DNA of 64,000 nt from the NCBI GenBank assembly GCA_021772095.1, contig JADYXR010000017.1:1-64000 (forward strand), read 5' to 3'. Source of the stretch: Candidatus Obscuribacter sp. (lineage in GTDB: Bacteria > Cyanobacteriota > Vampirovibrionia > Obscuribacterales > Obscuribacteraceae). A program made the position numbers and the translations under genes. Below, piece by piece: positions 27,494 through 36,284 of the stretch (the first letter of the stretch is position 1; every line of letters begins with the position of its first letter). The notes beneath the pieces are model-generated. The model ran no database searches. It was not told where the DNA came from and saw nothing but the letters and a program-made list of their open reading frames with translations.

Positions 27494-28384
27494 ATGATCG
27501 TGGGTTATTTACCTCGTTGGAAAAGTGGGAATAAGGGTTTGCACGCAAAAAGAGTAGTTCCGGGCCCAGGACCGTCGTCTTCCAGTCCCAGAGCAGACGC
27601 ATCAAAGGCGCAAGATCAAATTCACGAGTGGTTGGCGAGTTATTCAGAAACTCGGAACCCGTCACTCCGTGATTCCATTATCCAGGCGGCTCTGCCCCTG
27701 GTTAAGAGAATCGCGTACGGCTTAGCCCGTCGTTCTACCGACCCAGTCGAAGATTTGATTCAAGTTGGATCCATCGGTCTGATCAAAGCTGTCGATCAGT
27801 TTAAACCTGATGCCGGCGCTAAGTTTCAGACATACGCCACTCACTTGATTACAGGTGAGATTCGGCACTACCTTAGAGACAAAACCGCGATGATTCGCGC
27901 GCCGAGAGAACTTCAAGAACTTTCGTTCCGCATCAATCGTCTCGTACAAAATCTCACCGCCCGTCTCGGGCGCGAACCCACGGACATGGAAATCGCAGTC
28001 GAGCTGCAGATTCCAGTGTCGCGGGTCAACGAAGCTTACGAAGTCGATCGCAGACGCACACTGATTTCGCTGGACCAGGCATTGTCTAATGATGCGGGTT
28101 CTGAGCAATCTCTGATCGACACTCTGGTTGATGGCAGATACCACAACAATCAACTCGCAAAAGAAGACCGCTTCATGCTTTCCGAAGCCATTAAGCAGTT
28201 GCGCGATGGTTTGAGAGAAGTGGTCCAACTCACGTTCTACGAAGATCTGAGCCAAACAGAAGTGGCTCGGCGCCTGGGAATTTCTCAGATGCAAGTATCA
28301 CGCAGACTGAGAGCAGCGACTGCCGAACTCCACAAGATCATCACTCAAAGCCGCAAGGCCGCAGAGAAAAACAACCAAAAATAG
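27494..28384 (+). CDS. Group-3 sigma-70 factor (SigF/SigB-like)
   Basis: This 296-residue RNA polymerase sigma factor has a basic 45-residue leader, region 2 (about 70-145: AALPLVKRIAYGLARR, EDLIQVGSIGLIKAVDQF, FQTYATHLITGEIRHYLRD), region 3 (about 150-200) and region 4 with a helix-turn-helix (about 235-285: EDLSQTEVARRLGISQMQVSRRL). There is no region 1.1, and overall length and motifs match the SigF/SigB/SigG class rather than a housekeeping sigma. In Synechocystis, SigF controls pilus genes and motility; here the gene sits between two type IV pilus gene groups, consistent with but not proving the same job. No anti-sigma gene is adjacent. Confidence 0.9.
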   Translation: MIVGYLPRWKSGNKGLHAKRVVPGPGPSSSSPRADASKAQDQIHEWLASYSETRNPSLRDSIIQAALPLVKRIAYGLARRSTDPVEDLIQVGSIGLIKAVDQFKPDAGAKFQTYATHLITGEIRHYLRDKTAMIRAPRELQELSFRINRLVQNLTARLGREPTDMEIAVELQIPVSRVNEAYEVDRRRTLISLDQALSNDAGSEQSLIDTLVDGRYHNNQLAKEDRFMLSEAIKQLRDGLREVVQLTFYEDLSQTEVARRLGISQMQVSRRLRAATAELHKIITQSRKAAEKNNQK

Positions 28385-28447
28385 ACTTCGAAGTTAGCTG
28401 CCGAAATCCGCATGGATACGGTACAACAGCCGAAGGAGCATATTGAC

Positions 28448-29191
28448 GTGACTGGCGTTAACGTGATCGAAGCGCGCGGACTCAAGAAAGACAGGGTCTC
28501 GAGCTTCCTTCTCAAGCGCAGTCCGATTCTCGACGACCTCTCTTTGACTGTCAGGGAGGGCGAAACCTATGGTTTGCTCGGTCCCAATGGTGCCGGTAAA
28601 ACGACCACGGTCAAAATTCTGGTCGGGCTGATCAAGCCTGACAGTGGTGACGCGTTGGTTCTCGGACAGAAAGCCGGCGAGCCGGAGGCGTTGAAGCAGA
28701 TCGGTTTTCTCCCTGAGAATCCTTACTTCTACTCGCATTTGACCGGCTATGAATTTTTGGAATTCATCGGTCAGTTGTTTGCGCTCAAGAAAAAAGAATT
28801 GAAAGAGCGCATGGCAGAACTGCTGGAGCTGGTCGGCATGACCGCTGACGCCAACCAACCGATGCGCAAATATTCCAAGGGCATGCTGCAACGACTTGGC
28901 ATCGCGCAATCGTTGATCAACAATCCCAAAGTGATCTTCTGGGACGAGCCCATGTCGGGGCTCGATCCGATCGGTCGCCGCGATGTGCGAAAAATTCTGG
29001 AGCGATTAAAATCGGAGGGCAAAACGATTTTCTTCAATTCGCATCTGCTGCCGGATGTCAGCGATGTTTGCGATCGAGTAGGTGTGCTGGTTAAAGGCAA
29101 ACTGGTGGCAGAAGATTCGATCAAAGATATCGAACGTGGTGGCGGATATAAAGATCTGGAAGAATACTTTCTCACCAAGGTTGGTGGCTAG
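28448..29191 (+). CDS. ABC transporter ATP-binding protein (ABC-2 type)
   Basis: This roughly 247-residue ATPase subunit of an exporter resembles the NatA/CcmA group. Walker A is GPNGAGKTTTV, the Q-loop region is QIGFLPENPY, the signature is YSKGMLQRLGIAQ, Walker B is KVIFWDEPMSGLDP and the switch His is in FFNSHLL. The GTG at 28448 is chosen because AAGGAG lies 9 bp upstream; an ATG at 28412 in the same frame has no ribosome site and would add 12 residues. The permease starts 4 bp after its stop. Substrate unknown. Confidence 0.9.
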   Translation: MTGVNVIEARGLKKDRVSSFLLKRSPILDDLSLTVREGETYGLLGPNGAGKTTTVKILVGLIKPDSGDALVLGQKAGEPEALKQIGFLPENPYFYSHLTGYEFLEFIGQLFALKKKELKERMAELLELVGMTADANQPMRKYSKGMLQRLGIAQSLINNPKVIFWDEPMSGLDPIGRRDVRKILERLKSEGKTIFFNSHLLPDVSDVCDRVGVLVKGKLVAEDSIKDIERGGGYKDLEEYFLTKVGG

Positions 29192-29195
29192 GGCA

Positions 29196-29996
29196 ATGGT
29201 ATCATCCGTGATTAATCCGGTTATAGCCATCGCGATCAACACGTTTCGCGAGACTGTTCGAGACCGAGTCTTGTACGCATTCTTCGTGTTTGCTTGTTCG
29301 ATTACGGTGCTCGGAATTTTACTGGGTTCGCTGTCGGTCGGCCAGGATATTCGCATCATCGAAGATTTAGGTCTGACAGTTATTGCCATCATCGGCGGCA
29401 TCATATCTGTTTTTGCCGGAACCAATTTAGTCTACAAAGAACTGGAACGCAGAACGATTTATGTGATTTTTACCAAACCGGTATCAAGCTGGCAATTCAT
29501 CACCGGCAAGTATCTCGGGCTGGTCATGTGCATCTTCGTGGTAGTTCTGGCGATGGGCGTTTTCTTGCTCGGGCTGATCTGGATGGTTGATCCGACGCAC
29601 CATATGCAGTTGCATATCGGTTCGATTATCGCGTCGCTTGCGCTGGTTTTTCTCGAGTTACTTTTTGTCTTGGCACTGGCTACATTTTTCTCAACTTTCT
29701 CGACGCCGATAATGAGTGTGATATTCACGCTCTCGCTGTGGTTTATCGGTCATCTTGGCGGTTCATTACTCGATCTCAGCAAGATGTCGTCGAATCCGGC
29801 AGCGCAACAGCTTCTTACCGCATTGTACTGGTGCCTTCCTGATCTGGCGCAATTGACGCGCGTCCGGTCCGTGCTAATGTACGGTAAGGAACCCTCGCAA
29901 GAGATTATTATTTTCATGCTCGCGTACGTTTTTGCCTTCATCTTTTTCTTGCTCGGACTCGCCTCATTGGTGAATGAAAGAAGGGAGTTTCCTTAA
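29196..29996 (+). CDS. ABC-2 type permease
   Basis: This 266-residue membrane protein is the partner of the preceding ATPase. The ATG at 29196 is used; longer frames overlap the ATPase gene. About six hydrophobic segments are visible (near 25-45, 50-70, 105-130, 145-170, 175-195 and 235-260), with the ABC2-like N-terminal pattern INPVIAIAINTFRETVRDRV and LVYKELERRTIYVIFTKPVS. It overlaps prepilin peptidase by 1 bp (TAATG), so all three genes are likely one transcript. The pair could export a lipid, glycan or peptide. Confidence 0.85.
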   Translation: MVSSVINPVIAIAINTFRETVRDRVLYAFFVFACSITVLGILLGSLSVGQDIRIIEDLGLTVIAIIGGIISVFAGTNLVYKELERRTIYVIFTKPVSSWQFITGKYLGLVMCIFVVVLAMGVFLLGLIWMVDPTHHMQLHIGSIIASLALVFLELLFVLALATFFSTFSTPIMSVIFTLSLWFIGHLGGSLLDLSKMSSNPAAQQLLTALYWCLPDLAQLTRVRSVLMYGKEPSQEIIIFMLAYVFAFIFFLLGLASLVNERREFP

Positions 29997-31144
29997 TGGA
30001 TCCCTGGTTCGCTCCTTACTTAACCAAAGATTTTTTGATCCCCTATGACGGGGGCAATGTCTACATTCGCGGCGCGCTCGCCTTTGTGATCGGCGCTTGC
30101 GTCGGCAGCTTTTTGAATGTGGTGGCACTTCGATCGTTGCGCGAAGAATCGTGGTGGAGTCCGCGTTCGCACTGCATGAATTGCAATCAGAATCTGGGTC
30201 CGCTGGACATGATTCCGATTCTCTCTTACTTTTTACTGCAGGGTAAGTGTCGTCATTGCCACGAGAAATTTTCCTGGCAGTATCCGGCAGTAGAGTTATT
30301 CACCGCCGCTATTTTCACTGCCATCTTGTTCAAATTTGGATATTCGTTCGATGGATTCGCGATGTGCCTGTTTGCCGCGACCCTGGTTACGGTGACGATA
30401 ACTGACTTTCGCGAACATCTCATTCCGCACGAAATTACTTATCCGTCGATTTTGCTGGGATTGATTTACTATTCGATCCGGCATGGATCGCCGGCGGATG
30501 CGCTGATCGGCGCGGGAGTGAGTTATATACTTTTCGACTTTATCGATTTCTATGGTTTGGTAGCTATCAAACATTTGAAGGATGATGATCTCGGTCCCTC
30601 GGCTGGCGCAAACCCTTTCGGCGTTGATGAGTCTTACGATTACAGAGAACAAGAATACAATCCGGACGACGACATCGTCATGGGTGGTGGCGACGCGGTA
30701 CTATCGGCGGTTATCGCCTGCTGGATCGGCTGGCAGCAAATGTCGATGGCGGTGGTTATCGCCTTCCTGGCGGGCTCCTTGATGGGTGCGACTTATCTGC
30801 TCAAGGATATGCACAAACGCGACGTGCTGAAAGACGTAAAAGGTCCGGCAATCAAAGGATTTCTGATCGGCTTCTTGATCTTATCGATGCCGATACTTGC
30901 GCTTGGTTTCATGACCGGAAATCAAGCCGAAATGATCAAACCGCAAACATTTGGAATGGCTGCGCTGGGTGGTGTTGCAGGCGCATTGTTCAGCGCTGTG
31001 ATGGCAGGCTCCAGACGTTTCGAAAATCGATTTCCATTCGGACCAGCGCTCGCTATCGGCGGTCTGATTGCGATTCTGGTATCAAACGATGTCTGGTACT
31101 TCAGCCAGGCCTCGGGCATAAACATACAGGGGGGCGGTTTTTAA
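29996..31144 (+). CDS. pilD: Prepilin peptidase / N-methyltransferase PilD
   Basis: This 382-residue aspartic membrane protease (family A24) cleaves the prepilin leader and methylates the new N-terminus. It has the N-terminal domain with a Cys tetrad (CMNC near 59-62 and CRHC near 84-87), the first catalytic Asp in TITDFREHLIPHEITYP and the second in the GxGD-like MGGGDAVLSA. It is longer than the usual 250-290 residues: an insert between the catalytic Asps (KDDDLGPSAGANPFG) and an extra hydrophobic C-terminal third (about 290-382) account for this. It is followed after 79 bp by the PilM-PilN fusion gene. Confidence 0.93.
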   Translation: MDPWFAPYLTKDFLIPYDGGNVYIRGALAFVIGACVGSFLNVVALRSLREESWWSPRSHCMNCNQNLGPLDMIPILSYFLLQGKCRHCHEKFSWQYPAVELFTAAIFTAILFKFGYSFDGFAMCLFAATLVTVTITDFREHLIPHEITYPSILLGLIYYSIRHGSPADALIGAGVSYILFDFIDFYGLVAIKHLKDDDLGPSAGANPFGVDESYDYREQEYNPDDDIVMGGGDAVLSAVIACWIGWQQMSMAVVIAFLAGSLMGATYLLKDMHKRDVLKDVKGPAIKGFLIGFLILSMPILALGFMTGNQAEMIKPQTFGMAALGGVAGALFSAVMAGSRRFENRFPFGPALAIGGLIAILVSNDVWYFSQASGINIQGGGF

Positions 31145-31223
31145 GTTCAACAACGTGTTACCTTTGATCGGTCGATGATCGATTGAGCAGGCCCGATTTC
31201 GAAACGGAAATGGCGGAAAGCAG

Positions 31224-33083
31224 ATGTTCGGCACAGGCAAATTGTTTGGCTTCGGCATCAGGAAGAAGAAAGGTCCCACCTTTGGGATCGACATAAACAG
31301 CGACAGCATCACGCTCATTCAACTCGAAAAGACGAGAGTGGGAATTGAAGTGACGCGCTTCGCGTGCATGCCTACGCCCGCCAACACAGTGAGAGAAGGA
31401 TTGATTGCCGATCCGAGTGCGATTGGTTTTGTGATCAGCGATTTGATGTTGCAAGCCGGCATTGCGCCCACCGGTCCGTCGCCCACCATCAACATGACGA
31501 TTCCGGCTCAGGCTGTGGTTATTCGTTTGATGCCGGTGCCAACCGGAATGCCACCAGATGAACTCGCCGAAGTTGTCACTCAAGAAGCAACCAACCACGT
31601 ACCCTTTCCGATATCCGATGCAAATCTTGACTGGTCCTTGATGCCGGCAACGGAAAGAACTGACGCCGACGGTGTGCGACGAGTTGACGTAATACTAGCG
31701 GCGGTGCAGCGGTCTATCGTTGAAACTTGCTGGCGCACCACAGATTCGTGCGGCGCGCACCTTGGCAAAATTGAAGTTTCGTCCCTGGCGGCCATTCGTG
31801 GATTGGCTACAGCAGGGTATCTTGACACCGTCGGACAAATGTCGATGGTGGTCAACGTTCGGCAGGACGCGACAGACATTAACGTGATTCGAAGCGCGAT
31901 GCCCCTATTCGGACGTTCCGTGATCATCGGAATGGAAACGCTAACCGAAGCAATCTCGCGAAGTCTCGAAATCGATTTTGAAACGGCGTTGACGCTGCTT
32001 CCTGAAATTCCACTGTTCGGCATGCCGCCCAAGGATCAGCGCATGGGTCAAGCCGCTCAAGTGGCGCGGACCATTTTCAGCGACATTACAGATGAGTTGG
32101 AACGTTCGCTGGAATTCTATCAATCGCAAGTCGGTGACGTGAAGCTCGATCAGATTATCCTCACCGGACCTGGTTGCATGGTGCCGAATCTGGATCAATA
32201 CATCGGCAGCCGAATGGGATATAGAACCATATTCGGTGACGCCATGCGCGACATGACGTTCGATCAAAGTCTGGTTGTAGAACGCATGCGTCCAATTCTT
32301 GCCTCGTCGTTAGGCAGTTCGCTGGACCCGATCTGGAATCCAGCTTTCACTGTCGATCTCGACCTCAACAAAGAAGGTCGACTGCCACTCTTCTACGACG
32401 AACGCGCCACACAGAAAATCGAAGCAGAAAGACCAGTAGGTCCGTATTGGTTTCGTCCGGCGCTGGCTGGCGGACTGGTTGCGCTGGCGCTGGCAGGCTC
32501 GGCACTAGCTTATTTGAACTATGTCGAAATTCCGACCAAGCAAGCGCAGCTGGTTGAAACCGAAGCGAAGATTGTTCAAGCTCGCAAAGATTTAGAGCAA
32601 GTCAATCAATTAAAAGAAACCAACACATCGCTGCGAATGCGACAGAAAGTGCTCAACTACCTGGTTTCCAAAGGGCGGCGCTGGTCGTCTTACATGGATA
32701 CGATTCAATCAAACACACCTAAGGGTGTGCAGATCGATCACGTGATTTTCGGTCAACAAGATTTCCAGGTTGAAGGTCTTGCTGAAGACTTTACTGCCGT
32801 TTCGAAGCTGTCTTTAAACCTCGAAGGCTCGCCTCTCATCAAAGAATCCAGCATCGACTTTGCCGGCAGAAAAGACAAGATCCCGCAATATGTCACGTTT
32901 GGATTAACAGCTAAAATCAAGCCAGTCGATTTGCCGCGGGCAGTTGGCCCAAGCAGTACGGCACCATCTGTAACACCATCAATCGGTTCAGTGTTTACCG
33001 AGAATGGGAAAACTTCCGTGGCCAAACGCGCCACGCCAGAACTGGATGGAATCCAACTCTCCACACGGGAGCAGGCAGAATGA
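31224..33083 (+). CDS. PilM-PilN fusion protein
   Basis: This 619-residue protein joins two normally separate type IV pilus alignment components. Residues about 18-375 form a PilM-type actin-like ATPase domain (GIDINSDSITLIQL, NVRQDATDINVIR, ILTGPGCMVPNLDQYI). A single membrane segment (about 412-433, ALAGGLVALALAGSALAYL) is followed by a coiled coil and a PilN-like periplasmic domain (about 440-575). In most species PilN is a small protein whose cytoplasmic N-terminal peptide binds PilM; here that contact has become covalent. It overlaps the PilO-like gene by 4 bp (ATGA). A Ser/Pro-rich tail ends the protein. Confidence 0.9.
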   Translation: MFGTGKLFGFGIRKKKGPTFGIDINSDSITLIQLEKTRVGIEVTRFACMPTPANTVREGLIADPSAIGFVISDLMLQAGIAPTGPSPTINMTIPAQAVVIRLMPVPTGMPPDELAEVVTQEATNHVPFPISDANLDWSLMPATERTDADGVRRVDVILAAVQRSIVETCWRTTDSCGAHLGKIEVSSLAAIRGLATAGYLDTVGQMSMVVNVRQDATDINVIRSAMPLFGRSVIIGMETLTEAISRSLEIDFETALTLLPEIPLFGMPPKDQRMGQAAQVARTIFSDITDELERSLEFYQSQVGDVKLDQIILTGPGCMVPNLDQYIGSRMGYRTIFGDAMRDMTFDQSLVVERMRPILASSLGSSLDPIWNPAFTVDLDLNKEGRLPLFYDERATQKIEAERPVGPYWFRPALAGGLVALALAGSALAYLNYVEIPTKQAQLVETEAKIVQARKDLEQVNQLKETNTSLRMRQKVLNYLVSKGRRWSSYMDTIQSNTPKGVQIDHVIFGQQDFQVEGLAEDFTAVSKLSLNLEGSPLIKESSIDFAGRKDKIPQYVTFGLTAKIKPVDLPRAVGPSSTAPSVTPSIGSVFTENGKTSVAKRATPELDGIQLSTREQAE

Positions 33084-33811
33084 TGATGAGCAATTCAATG
33101 CGAATAATCGTTACCGCTATGCCGTATGTCGTAACGATATTTCTGTTGCTCGGCTACATCAGTCCATCTTTTGAATCGGCGTCGCGGACGCACGCTGAGT
33201 TGAAAACACAGACCGAGGAATTCGATCGACTGGCTCAGAAGATCAAAGAGAAAGAGGTTTTGCTCGAACAAAAACGCTTGCTCGACAAAGACATTCAACG
33301 CATGCGCGCGTCAGTACCGCCGTCTCCGGAGATGGATATTTTACTGATCGACATTGAAAAATTGAGTGAGGAAGCCGGAACCGATCTGATCTCAATCGAA
33401 CCATCAGCCGACGCCAAGAAAGAGAAAGGCGATAATCTGATGGATTCGATTATTGCTGAAGTGGGCGGTCGGATGACGCCAACAGGCAAGCCACCGGCAG
33501 TACCGCCCCCGAAGACACCAGCGCCGCCACCATCGGCAGTGAAGCCTGCAGTGATACCAGAAGCCAACCCACTCGGCATCCAGCACCTGGAGCGCCGCGT
33601 ATTCGTCTCCGGCAGCTACTCTCAGCTAGTCGATTTTCTGAAGCGCCTGGAAGCGTATCAAAGGATCGTCGGTATTAGAAACTTGATCATCGCGATGCCT
33701 GAGAACAGCGACCACGAGACGGTGAAAACGCTGGCCAGCGAAAAGGGGCGGAATCTGGACTTAACGCAGCCGGTAATGACGTTCCTGATGAGTGTTTATT
33801 ATTTGCCTTGA
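33080..33811 (+). CDS. pilO: PilO-like type IV pilus assembly protein
   Basis: This 243-residue protein has one N-terminal membrane segment (about 11-30), a coiled coil (about 35-75, KEKEVLLEQKRLLDKDIQRM) and a periplasmic ferredoxin-like domain in two parts (about 80-120 and 165-243), split by a Pro/Lys-rich insert (PTGKPPAVPPPKTPAPPP). The layout and the position after PilM-PilN match PilO, which pairs with PilN to form the inner-membrane alignment complex. HLERRVFVSGSYSQLVDFLKRLE is the typical PilO core. It overlaps the fusion gene by 4 bp. Confidence 0.87.
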   Translation: MMMSNSMRIIVTAMPYVVTIFLLLGYISPSFESASRTHAELKTQTEEFDRLAQKIKEKEVLLEQKRLLDKDIQRMRASVPPSPEMDILLIDIEKLSEEAGTDLISIEPSADAKKEKGDNLMDSIIAEVGGRMTPTGKPPAVPPPKTPAPPPSAVKPAVIPEANPLGIQHLERRVFVSGSYSQLVDFLKRLEAYQRIVGIRNLIIAMPENSDHETVKTLASEKGRNLDLTQPVMTFLMSVYYLP

Positions 33812-33850
33812 GGTTAGAATTAGAATTAGTCCTTAGGACGGAAGAATTGG

Positions 33851-34939
33851 ATGTCTAAGAATCTGAAGTGGATAGTGCCGATAGGGGTGGTCGCAATTGG
33901 TGCGACTTACTACTTGTCGTATCCACCGCAAGACAAATCCGCGGAAAGCTCAGCAGACGCCGCCTATGAACAACAGCTCGCAGAGGCCCGGCAAAAGCAG
34001 GCGGACAAATCTGACGGCTCAACCATCGCCAATGAGAATGCGAACACCAAGGCAGATGCCGCTCCAGGCGCATCAGCGACTTCTTCCGACACCACAGTCA
34101 CATCGAGTTCGACGTCCGTATCAAGCACGTCGACCCCGTCCAGCAGCACAACGACAATAACTTCGACGAGTGCAAAACCAACAATCAAAGTCAACGGCGT
34201 TCCAATTTCCACATCGACCACCTCGTCACCTTCAATTCCCACGTCGGCCACCCAGTCACCGCAAATTTCTCAATCCGAGCATGTTACTCAGCACATTCAA
34301 AACACTCTTAAGTCGCTGCAAAACATGATGCCATCGGCAGCCTCATCGAAACTACCAATCGCCAATTACGATTCCAACGCGGGACGACTGCAATATCTCC
34401 AGACCATGCCGGTCAGTATCATCGAAGCAACACGCAAACAAGACGCCATGGTAATGGCTCGGCAAGACGCAGGGCGCGCGAATCCGTTTGAAGCGCTTCC
34501 AGGTGGCCGGCAGTTTCCTCGACAAAAAACCACGTCTGATTCTGCAACATCATCGAAAGGTCGTGGAACGAAAGGAGCGCTCATGGGAAGCGGTCCGGAC
34601 GAATTGCCATTGCCTCCACTTTCGTCAAACATGCCGAGTTTAGCAACTGACGTGGCACCACCGCCGCCACTACCAGGAATTTCGCTGGAAGAACTTCCAC
34701 CGCCTCCCGATCGTCCGTTGCTCTCGAAGAGGCTCAAGCTGAACGCCATCGTCGGCGATCATGTCATCCTCGCATTTAAAGATCGCCGTTTCCAAAAAAA
34801 GAATCGCTACAAACAATATATAACGCTTTCTCAGGGTCAAGAATTTGATACCGTCACCCTGATTGATATCGGCAAAGACAGGGCTGTGCTTGAAGAACAC
34901 GGCAAACAAATAACCATGGAACTCGATCCGATTCGATAG
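33851..34939 (+). CDS. PilP-like protein with Ser/Thr-rich linker
   Basis: This 362-residue protein has a single N-terminal membrane segment (about 5-21), then a long Ser/Thr-rich low-complexity region (about 70-145, SSTSVSSTSTPSSSTTT) and a Pro-rich hinge near 250-285 (DVAPPPPLPG). The last 75 residues form a predicted beta-rich domain (LNAIVGDHVILAFKD, QYITLSQGQEFDTVTLIDI, AVLEEHGKQITMEL) like the C-terminal domain of PilP, which contacts the secretin PilQ. PilP is normally a lipoprotein of about 180 residues; no lipobox is seen here. The position right after PilO supports the assignment. The ribosome site GGAAG lies 6 bp before the ATG. Confidence 0.65.
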   Translation: MSKNLKWIVPIGVVAIGATYYLSYPPQDKSAESSADAAYEQQLAEARQKQADKSDGSTIANENANTKADAAPGASATSSDTTVTSSSTSVSSTSTPSSSTTTITSTSAKPTIKVNGVPISTSTTSSPSIPTSATQSPQISQSEHVTQHIQNTLKSLQNMMPSAASSKLPIANYDSNAGRLQYLQTMPVSIIEATRKQDAMVMARQDAGRANPFEALPGGRQFPRQKTTSDSATSSKGRGTKGALMGSGPDELPLPPLSSNMPSLATDVAPPPPLPGISLEELPPPPDRPLLSKRLKLNAIVGDHVILAFKDRRFQKKNRYKQYITLSQGQEFDTVTLIDIGKDRAVLEEHGKQITMELDPIR

Positions 34940-35024
34940 GTTAGTTTCGTGAAACGTCTGGGAACTATTCGTGAAAATCATTGTCTCGTACGCAGATGAC
35001 ACGGTCATCGCTGATGGAGGATCA

Positions 35025-36284
35025 ATGATGAAACAGACGTTTACAGAAACATTGAGGAAAGTATTCAATATTGGAGAATCTCCCCCCTCCGACAATGTGA
35101 TCGATTTGCTGAAAGCGGACCATCGTAAGGTCGAAGAGCTTTTTAAAAACTTTGAGAACGCAGAAGAGAAGGACGAAAAATTGTCCATTCTCGAACAGAT
35201 AATTACCGAACTGAATTTGCACAGCGCCGCTGAAGAGAAGCTGGTTTATTCCACACTCAAAGGCGAAGACGGAGAGAAGGTTGAGGAGGCGTTCGAAGAG
35301 CACCACCTTGCCAAATTTTTGCTTGCCGAATTGGATCAATTCGATGGAAGCGAAGAGAACTTCGAAGCGAAAGTGAAAGCACTCAAAGAAGTGATCGAAC
35401 ATCACGTTAAGGAAGAAGAGCTGGATTTGCTGCCGAAGTTGGACCGGTCGGACGCCGACCTGGAAGAGCTTGGCAAAGAATTTCTGGAAGAGAAAGAGGT
35501 ATTGAAATCCAATCCACCAAGTTTGGACCTGGATAAATTTTCCCAAAATGTTTCCGAAGAAGAGGAAACGGAAGAGAAAGCAAAGTCTACTGCCAAGCGA
35601 AAAGTAGCTACGAAAACCGGCATTAAAGCCAAGGACGCAAAAGCTAAAGATAAGAAAACAACGGCGCCTGCGTTGAGAAAATCGACATCTAAAAAAGATT
35701 CGGCTAAGACAACCAGTGCGAAGAAAACAACTGCAAAAAAATCCGCGCCGAAAAAATCCACGGCGAAGAAAACAACCAAGAAGGCGGCACCTAATACAGC
35801 CGCCAAGAAAACTAGCGCCAAAAAAGGCGCTACAAAATCCGCAGCGAAAAAATCGACTGCGAAAAAAGCCGCTCCTACAAAAGCCGCAGTTAAGAAAATT
35901 ACTGCGAAGAAAGCTGGTCCAAAAAAATCCGCAGTGAAGAAACCATCTGCGAAGAAGGCTGCGCCTAAGAAATCCGCGACTAAAACAAGCGCGAAAAAAG
36001 CCGCACCTAAAAAATCCGCGGCGAAAACAAGCGCAAAGAAAGCCGCACCTAAAAAAACAGCGACAAAAAAACCAGTCGCCAAGAAAACAGCGGCTAAAAA
36101 ACCAGCAACAAAAAAAGCGCCTCCTAAGAAGGTAGCAGCCAAGACCGGCTCCAAAACTGGCGCAAAGAAAACAACGAGTGCCGCATCATCGAAAACGAAA
36201 ACGGCCTCGACAACAAAAAAACAAGCGGCAACTAAAAAGACGACTTCAAAAACTAGCGCAAGTAAGAAGTCGAAAGCAAAATAG
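35025..36284 (+). CDS. Hemerythrin-like HHE domain fused to histone-H1-like Lys/Ala tail
   Basis: This 419-residue protein has two parts. Residues about 20-165 form a hemerythrin/HHE four-helix domain with the metal ligands in place: His33, His66-x-x-x-Glu70, His94 and His127-x-x-x-Glu131. Residues about 185-419 are Lys/Ala/Thr/Ser-rich with repeated AKK, KKS and TAKK motifs, like bacterial histone-H1-type proteins, and should bind DNA or RNA. GGAGG ends 4 bp before the ATG at 35025 and 7 bp before the next ATG at 35028; a far upstream ATG at 34971 is unlikely. A DNA-bound oxygen, iron or redox role is an inference. Confidence 0.85.
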   Translation: MMKQTFTETLRKVFNIGESPPSDNVIDLLKADHRKVEELFKNFENAEEKDEKLSILEQIITELNLHSAAEEKLVYSTLKGEDGEKVEEAFEEHHLAKFLLAELDQFDGSEENFEAKVKALKEVIEHHVKEEELDLLPKLDRSDADLEELGKEFLEEKEVLKSNPPSLDLDKFSQNVSEEEETEEKAKSTAKRKVATKTGIKAKDAKAKDKKTTAPALRKSTSKKDSAKTTSAKKTTAKKSAPKKSTAKKTTKKAAPNTAAKKTSAKKGATKSAAKKSTAKKAAPTKAAVKKITAKKAGPKKSAVKKPSAKKAAPKKSATKTSAKKAAPKKSAAKTSAKKAAPKKTATKKPVAKKTAAKKPATKKAPPKKVAAKTGSKTGAKKTTSAASSKTKTASTTKKQAATKKTTSKTSASKKSKAK

